64,000 nucleotides of DNA, from contig CP091727.1 in assembly GCA_022009855.1 (NCBI GenBank), forward strand, positions 4,588,001-4,652,000, given 5' to 3'. A program made the translations under genes and the position numbers. Under the pieces are notes generated by a model that was not told the DNA's origin, searched no databases, and was given only the letters and a program-made list of their open reading frames with translations. The stretch comes from Lentisphaeria bacterium. GTDB lineage: Bacteria > Verrucomicrobiota > Lentisphaeria > Victivallales > Victivallaceae. Below, piece after piece: positions 59,689-64,000 of the stretch. Within the stretch, counting starts at the first letter, position 1, and every line of letters begins with the position of its first letter.

Positions 59689-60499
59689 TGTCACTGAACC
59701 AGGCCGCAAACGAAATCGAATCCATGAAGCCCCCTTTTCTCCGGAGTACGGGAAACGCGCGCCAAAAGAGCGGAATCATCCACTTTTTACTCTTATAGAA
59801 CTTCTTATCGTAATTGCGATCATCACCATCCTCGCTGCCATGTTGCTTCCGGCGCTGGGCAAAGCGCGGGAACGCGCACGCGCCATCACCTGCACCGGCA
59901 ATCTGAAACAATGTGTCCAGGCTCAATTCATGTATGCCGATCTCTACAAGGTTATTGTCGGAAAAAGTGCAAACTACTGGTCCTGGGCAAGGCTGTTGAA
60001 CCGGGAAAAACTGCTTCCCTACGGCCCGGTAATGCAGTGTCCCATTCAACCCACCGGCAAGGAATTCCGGTTTGCTCCGGAAACTGTTCCGGAAGCCTCG
60101 AAATATGACAATTCCTACGGAGTCTACAATGCCTGGGGCGAAATCAACAGCTACGACAAAACTCACGTGGAGCCGCGACTGGGCTCGTTTGTTCATAAAG
60201 CCAGCGTCGAACGGTATCTCTACCCAGGAAAAATGAAACGACCGTCGGCCACAATCATCATGGGAGACTCCCGCACGAAAACATCCAGTGAAGTTCCGGA
60301 AAGATACGCTTTCATTTACAACAGCCAGGATTCAGCGCAGTCACATCTCTGGCTGGGACACATGAACAGGGCCAACTGTGCGTTTGGAGATGGTCACATC
60401 GAAGAACTCGATAAATTTGCCCTTGCTTCCCAGGTGGTTCCTGTCATTTTCGTCAGACTTTTTGACGGAACGATCACTCAAATCGCCTCAGTGGAATGA
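59689..60499 (+). CDS. DUF1559-type pseudopilin, one frameshift
   Basis: About 269 residues. ATG 59689 follows ACAGGAAAGGGAAGACAG. A frame change in the T run at about 59784-59788 hides the prepilin motif; with correction the sequence is IHFTLIELLIVIAIITILAA, MLLPALGKARERARAITCTG, NLKQCVQAQFMYADLYK. The C-terminal HMNRANCAFGDGHIEELDKF is an H-x8-DGH variant of the DUF1559 end motif. Third pseudopilin-plus-glycosidase pair in the window. The stop overlaps an ATG at 60496 as ATGA, and the glycosidase start is 21 bases downstream. Confidence 0.8.
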
Positions 60500-60519
60500 A
60501 AAACAGAAATGAGTCACCG

Positions 60520-63473
60520 ATGAAACTTTTCTTAAAAGCACTGATTTCCTTTCTCCTGACCACTGCAATTGTTCGCGCGGAATCCGCCTCTGCAAAGTGG
60601 CAACCGTTGTTGCCGGCCCAAACCGTCAACAACTGGAGAGTTTATCATGGCGCGGAATTTCCCGGAGCCCGCGGGAAACTCACGGAAGAGCCTGACGGCG
60701 GGCTTCTGCTCTCAGGAGAATTTGAAGACCGCGGCGTCTATGTCGCCGCGGCCCTCAAATTGCGAATCACAAACCCGGGAACCAGAATCAATTTGACGGC
60801 CGTCACCGATTGCCGGATCGCTCTCCGCTGTCAGGACAGGAACGGTCACTACCGGCAGACGGCGGCGATCCCCCTGAAGGCAAACGAAAAATATATTCTC
60901 TCCGTCACGCCGGACCAGGAATGGCCGATCTGCTGGGGGGAGCGGAAAAAGGGAAACAACCGGTTTTTCCCTATCGCAGCATTCAAATCAACGCCATGAG
61001 AATGCCGAAATCTCCCGAGGTGAAACTGCGCATTGACGACGTGCAGGTTCCCCGCGGGCAGGTTTTCCTGGAACCGGTTGCAACGCCTGTGCAGTTTTTG
61101 TCTGCACAGGAAGCACCCTCACCGCGCCTTGTTTTGTGCAACATAAAAGAAAAAACGCTCCGAATCTCCGGAGAAATTCAGATGATTGCGTATAACGGCT
61201 CCTTCCGGACAATAAAGGTGGATCAGGAAGTTCCCGCTCACGAAACCCATGAAATCGCGCTCCCCATTCCGGAAAAGCGACAGGGCTCCTGGCGCATTGC
61301 ATGGAATCTGACCGATCATGAATCCGGAAATCACGTTACGGGCGAGGACCGCTTCAGTCGAATGATTCCGGCAGGTCCTGCGGCCACAGGCAAGCCTGCG
61401 GATTTTCTGTTCGGCATAGCCGCACATCCGGAAAACTACTCCACCCGGGAACGGGAAAAGATGGCGGAAGCGGCGGCGCTCTGCGGAGCCCATCTCATCC
61501 GCACGAATGCCCGCTGGACGTATCAGATTCAACCGAAGCCGGATGTCTGGGACTATCAGATTCTCGACTCCGTCGTTGATGTTTTTTCCGGAAAGGGAGT
61601 CGGCATCCAGTTGATTCTTTCCGGCTGCCCGAATTGGGCTGTTGCGAAAGAGTGGAGGCCGAAGAATCCCGCGACGAAGCGCCCGACCTGGGGCCGCCGC
61701 CCCGATTACGCCGCCTGGCGGAATTTTGTCCGCAAAACGGTCCGCCGCTACGCCGACCGGATTCATCTCTATGAGATATGGAATGAACCGGATCTCATCA
61801 GTTTCGCCAACTTTTCCACCGAAGAATACCTGCAGCTTCAAGAGATCGCTTTTCAGGAAATCAAGAAGGTTTCCCCAATCTGAAAGTCATCAGCGGCGGT
61901 CTATCCGGATATCTTCCGGCCAGAGAAGAACTTTTCCGTCGAATTGCACAGAGTTCCACAAGCGACATTTTTGCTTTTCACTGCCACGGATGGCTGGGCA
62001 GCTATCTTGAGCAGATCAAAGAACTCAGGCGAATTCTCAAGGAATATCCGAAGCCATGGTATTCCAACGAAACCGCCATCTCCTCCCTTTCCTGCGGAGA
62101 ATATCAGCAGGCAGCCTCCCCTGTTTAAAAAGCTCTTCACAGCCTGGGAGAACGGTTCGATTGGATACACCTGGTACAATCTCCGGGAAAAAGGAAACAA
62201 TCCCAGAGACAGCGAACACCATTACGGCATGCTCACCTATGATTTCAAGGCAAAGCCGGTTTACCTCACGTTCAACACGCTGACCACGCTTTTCCGCGGC
62301 GCTCAACGGGAAGGAAACTTTCCTCTCGCCTCCGAACTGACCGCCGGTTGTTTTCGTGCCGCGGACGGAGATTTGCTCATTCCATTCTGGCAGTCGAACT
62401 TGATATCCGAATCCCTGTATGCGATCGAAGAAATTGCTTCGGACAAAGCGGAACTGATTGATCTCATGGGGAATCGTTGTTCCATCCCCGTCAAAGAAGG
62501 CATGGCCGTAATCAAAGGTTCTTCCGAACCCCGGGTATTGCGAATTCCGGCACAGGCCGGCAGGCCTCTCCCGCTGGGAAATCTCATTTTCACTCCGGCG
62601 GTCCTGCCGGTCACACTCGGCGGAGAATCCACCTGGGAATTCCGTTTCCGAAACCCGTCACAGAGACCGCTGCACTGGAAATGTTCCATTGAACTGCCGG
62701 AATTCGTCACCGCATCGTACCCTTCGAAAATCGATCTCGGTCCCGGAAAAGAAAAAATTCTCCGTATCAAGGCGCAAACTTCCTCAGAGTTCTCGTCTGT
62801 CGCCTCGTCCCGGCGAATCGCCTCGCTGAAACTTGGCGGTGAAACATTGCAGATCCCTCTTCAGGGCAAGATCACGCTTCCCTGGAAAAAATTCCCAGAA
62901 GTCGCCCAGCTTCAGCTCCGCCATGCGGATCAAGTCACTCCTCTCATTGAGAACGAGCCGCAGACTTCCCATCTGTTCTGGCACGGCACAGATGATCTCA
63001 GCGCGGAAATCCGGCTCGCCCGGGATTCCGAAAATCTGAAATTGAAGCTTAACGTCACGGATGATCACCATGTGGTGAAACATTTCAATGACGAGGCCTG
63101 GAAAAGTGACGGAGTCCAAATCGGAATCGCCATGAATCATCAAAAGGGGATCTGGAAGATCGGTCTGTCCCACCCTGCACCCGGGCAGTCAGCGGTGTTC
63201 ATCTGGTCGGCGCCCGATGGGTTCAATCCCAAAGATGCGGCAACGAAAATTCGCTTGAAGAGCTCCCGGGATGAAAAAAAGAAACAGACCGTTTACGAAG
63301 TGGAGATCCCCTGCGAGACAATCGGCCTGAACCCGCAGACGACGGAAAGTTTCCGCTTCAATGTCCTGATCAACGACAACGACGGAGAAATACGGGAATC
63401 CTACATCGCTCTTGCGCCGGGATTGGGTGACCGTCTGGATGCCGGAGGCTATCCGGTCATTCATCTGCGCTGA
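60520..63473 (+). CDS. Secreted clan GH-A glycosidase with CBM9-like end
   Basis: About 980 residues with frame changes near 60955, 61872 and 62095. The signal peptide is MKLFLKALISFLLTTAIVRA. A carbohydrate-binding-like domain (LTAVTDCRIALRCQDRNGHY) precedes the barrel: FLFGIAAHPENYSTREREKM, HLIRTNARWTYQIQPKPDVW, DRIHLYEIWNEPDLISFANF with the acid/base Glu, FAFHCHGWLG, and PKPWYSNETAIS with the nucleophile Glu, then AWENGSIGYTWYNLREKGNN. A beta domain and a CBM9-like domain end the protein (KSDGVQIGIAMNHQKGIWKI, FRFNVLINDNDGEIRESYIA). Similar in plan to the enzyme at 52347 but clearly diverged. Preceded by its own pseudopilin. Confidence 0.8.
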
Positions 63474-63812
63474 GCTTCAATCGGTTCAGAAAACAGGTCC
63501 AGCTCATCTTCCCCGTTCTCCCGCCCGGATCGGCCGCTGGTGAATGGGGAAAACATCCGTCCGGAAACACCTTTTTCACCATAAAAATGCCGCTCACCGG
63601 ATTTCCCGTTCCGGTTTCGACAATGAATTTTCCAAATCCACCGCTCTTGCCGACTCCTTCCGATGCCTTCCGACACCTTCCGCCCCCCTTCCATTGCCCC
63701 TTTTCGCCCTGCCGTCCGGAAAAAATCTTCAATACTTCGCCTCCCTCACTTGAAAAAAACAACAATATTATTGTAAATTTCTATACCATACTCAACCAAC
63801 CGGAGGCATAAG
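63474..63812 (+). other. 339-bp gap: no gene, promoter at the end
   Basis: No supported gene lies here; short frames on both strands are low-complexity. Near the end TTGAAA (63750-63755) and TAAATT (63774-63779) with an 18-base spacer form a possible promoter for the last gene. The perfect palindrome ACAATA-T-TATTGT (63762-63774) overlaps the spacer and could be a repressor site. Confidence 0.4.
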
Positions 63813-64000
63813 ATGAGTGTGAATCGAGAGTGTCCGCTTGTTCCGATGGGAGCGGTGACCGGGAAACCGGACCGCAAAATGATTTCCGAAACGCTGACCG
63901 CACTGCGGGAGGTCGGGATTACCCAGTATCTGATCTATCCCCGTTCCGGGTGCGAGCTGGAGTATCTCAGCCCCGAATGGTTCGACACCTGCCGGATCTT
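63813..64000 (+). CDS. Start of a possible glycosidase, cut by window end
   Basis: ATG 63813 follows CGGAGGCATAAG. The 62 visible codons begin MSVNRECPLVPMGAVTGKPD, then ALREVGITQYLIYPRSGCEL and EYLSPEWFDTC. The pattern of a helix, 'I(T/G)Q(Y/F)(L/F)IYPRSGCExEYLSxEWF', recalls the first barrel strand of large rhamnosidase- or GH2-like glycoside hydrolases, where it forms the entry of the TIM barrel. The rest lies outside the window, so the family is not fixed. No signal peptide is present. Confidence 0.55.
   Translation, partial: MSVNRECPLVPMGAVTGKPDRKMISETLTALREVGITQYLIYPRSGCELEYLSPEWFDTCRI

Overview
The window is about 64 kb of moderately high-GC bacterial DNA that most resembles the Lentisphaerota (a Victivallis-like gut or sediment bacterium). 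This is inferred from content, not from a marker gene. The clues are repeated pseudopilin genes of the DUF1559 type placed at the head of glycoside-hydrolase operons, many AraC/LacI sugar regulators, PEGA and FHA proteins, Sel1 arrays and secreted carbohydrate-binding enzymes. About half of the real genes are broken by one or more single-base shifts, often in homopolymer runs, so many apparently split genes are probably sequencing or assembly errors. I annotate such genes at full extent and say where the frame changes.

Layout. 1-7.6 kb: an insertion-sequence zone (IS66 and IS256 remnants, an IS5 element with ends, an IS4-type transposase, an IS630 element with 50-bp inverted repeats) around a GNAT/cytidine-deaminase locus and a few small AT-rich genes. 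It abuts the 3' end of tRNA-Pro. 7.8-21.3 kb (minus strand): a Tad-type secretion/pilus operon (cpaB, an FHA-CpaF fusion, tadB, tadC, DUF192, FHA membrane protein, PEGA protein), preceded by a Ca2+ P-type ATPase, an acyltransferase, nth, hisH and an XRE regulator. 21.3-25.7 kb (plus): a compact operon of a cysteine-cluster HTH protein, a cysteine-rich protein, an SNF2-like protein with eroded ATPase motifs, a DUF3440 PAPS-reductase-like protein (IbrA-like) and a ParB-like protein (IbrB-like), divergent from the XRE gene and with palindromes between. This is the best candidate for an undescribed system. 25.8-35.5 kb: a 21-residue lipoprotein, thioesterase, DUF5696-like enzyme with a divergent AraC gene, apgM, yggU, ftsH, an FHA protein, an OppF-type ATPase and a PP2C phosphatase.

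35.6-44.6 kb: DUF486 protein, AraC, tRNA-Leu, LacI regulator, pseudopilin and GH5-like enzyme, a BlaI/M56 sensor pair and a SASA-type esterase. 44.6-49.1 kb: a family of Sel1-repeat cassettes with a repeated promoter and decayed copies, with a lipoprotein gene between two remnants. 49.1-64 kb: two truncated, head-to-head carbohydrate-active gene pieces, then two further regulator-pseudopilin-glycosidase modules including GH3, and the start of another gene at the right edge.

The genes suggest a saccharolytic, surface-active cell. Each polysaccharide module carries its own regulator, pseudopilin and secreted enzymes with carbohydrate-binding domains. The Tad machine and the FHA/PP2C genes suggest a Ser/Thr-phosphorylation input to secretion or the envelope.
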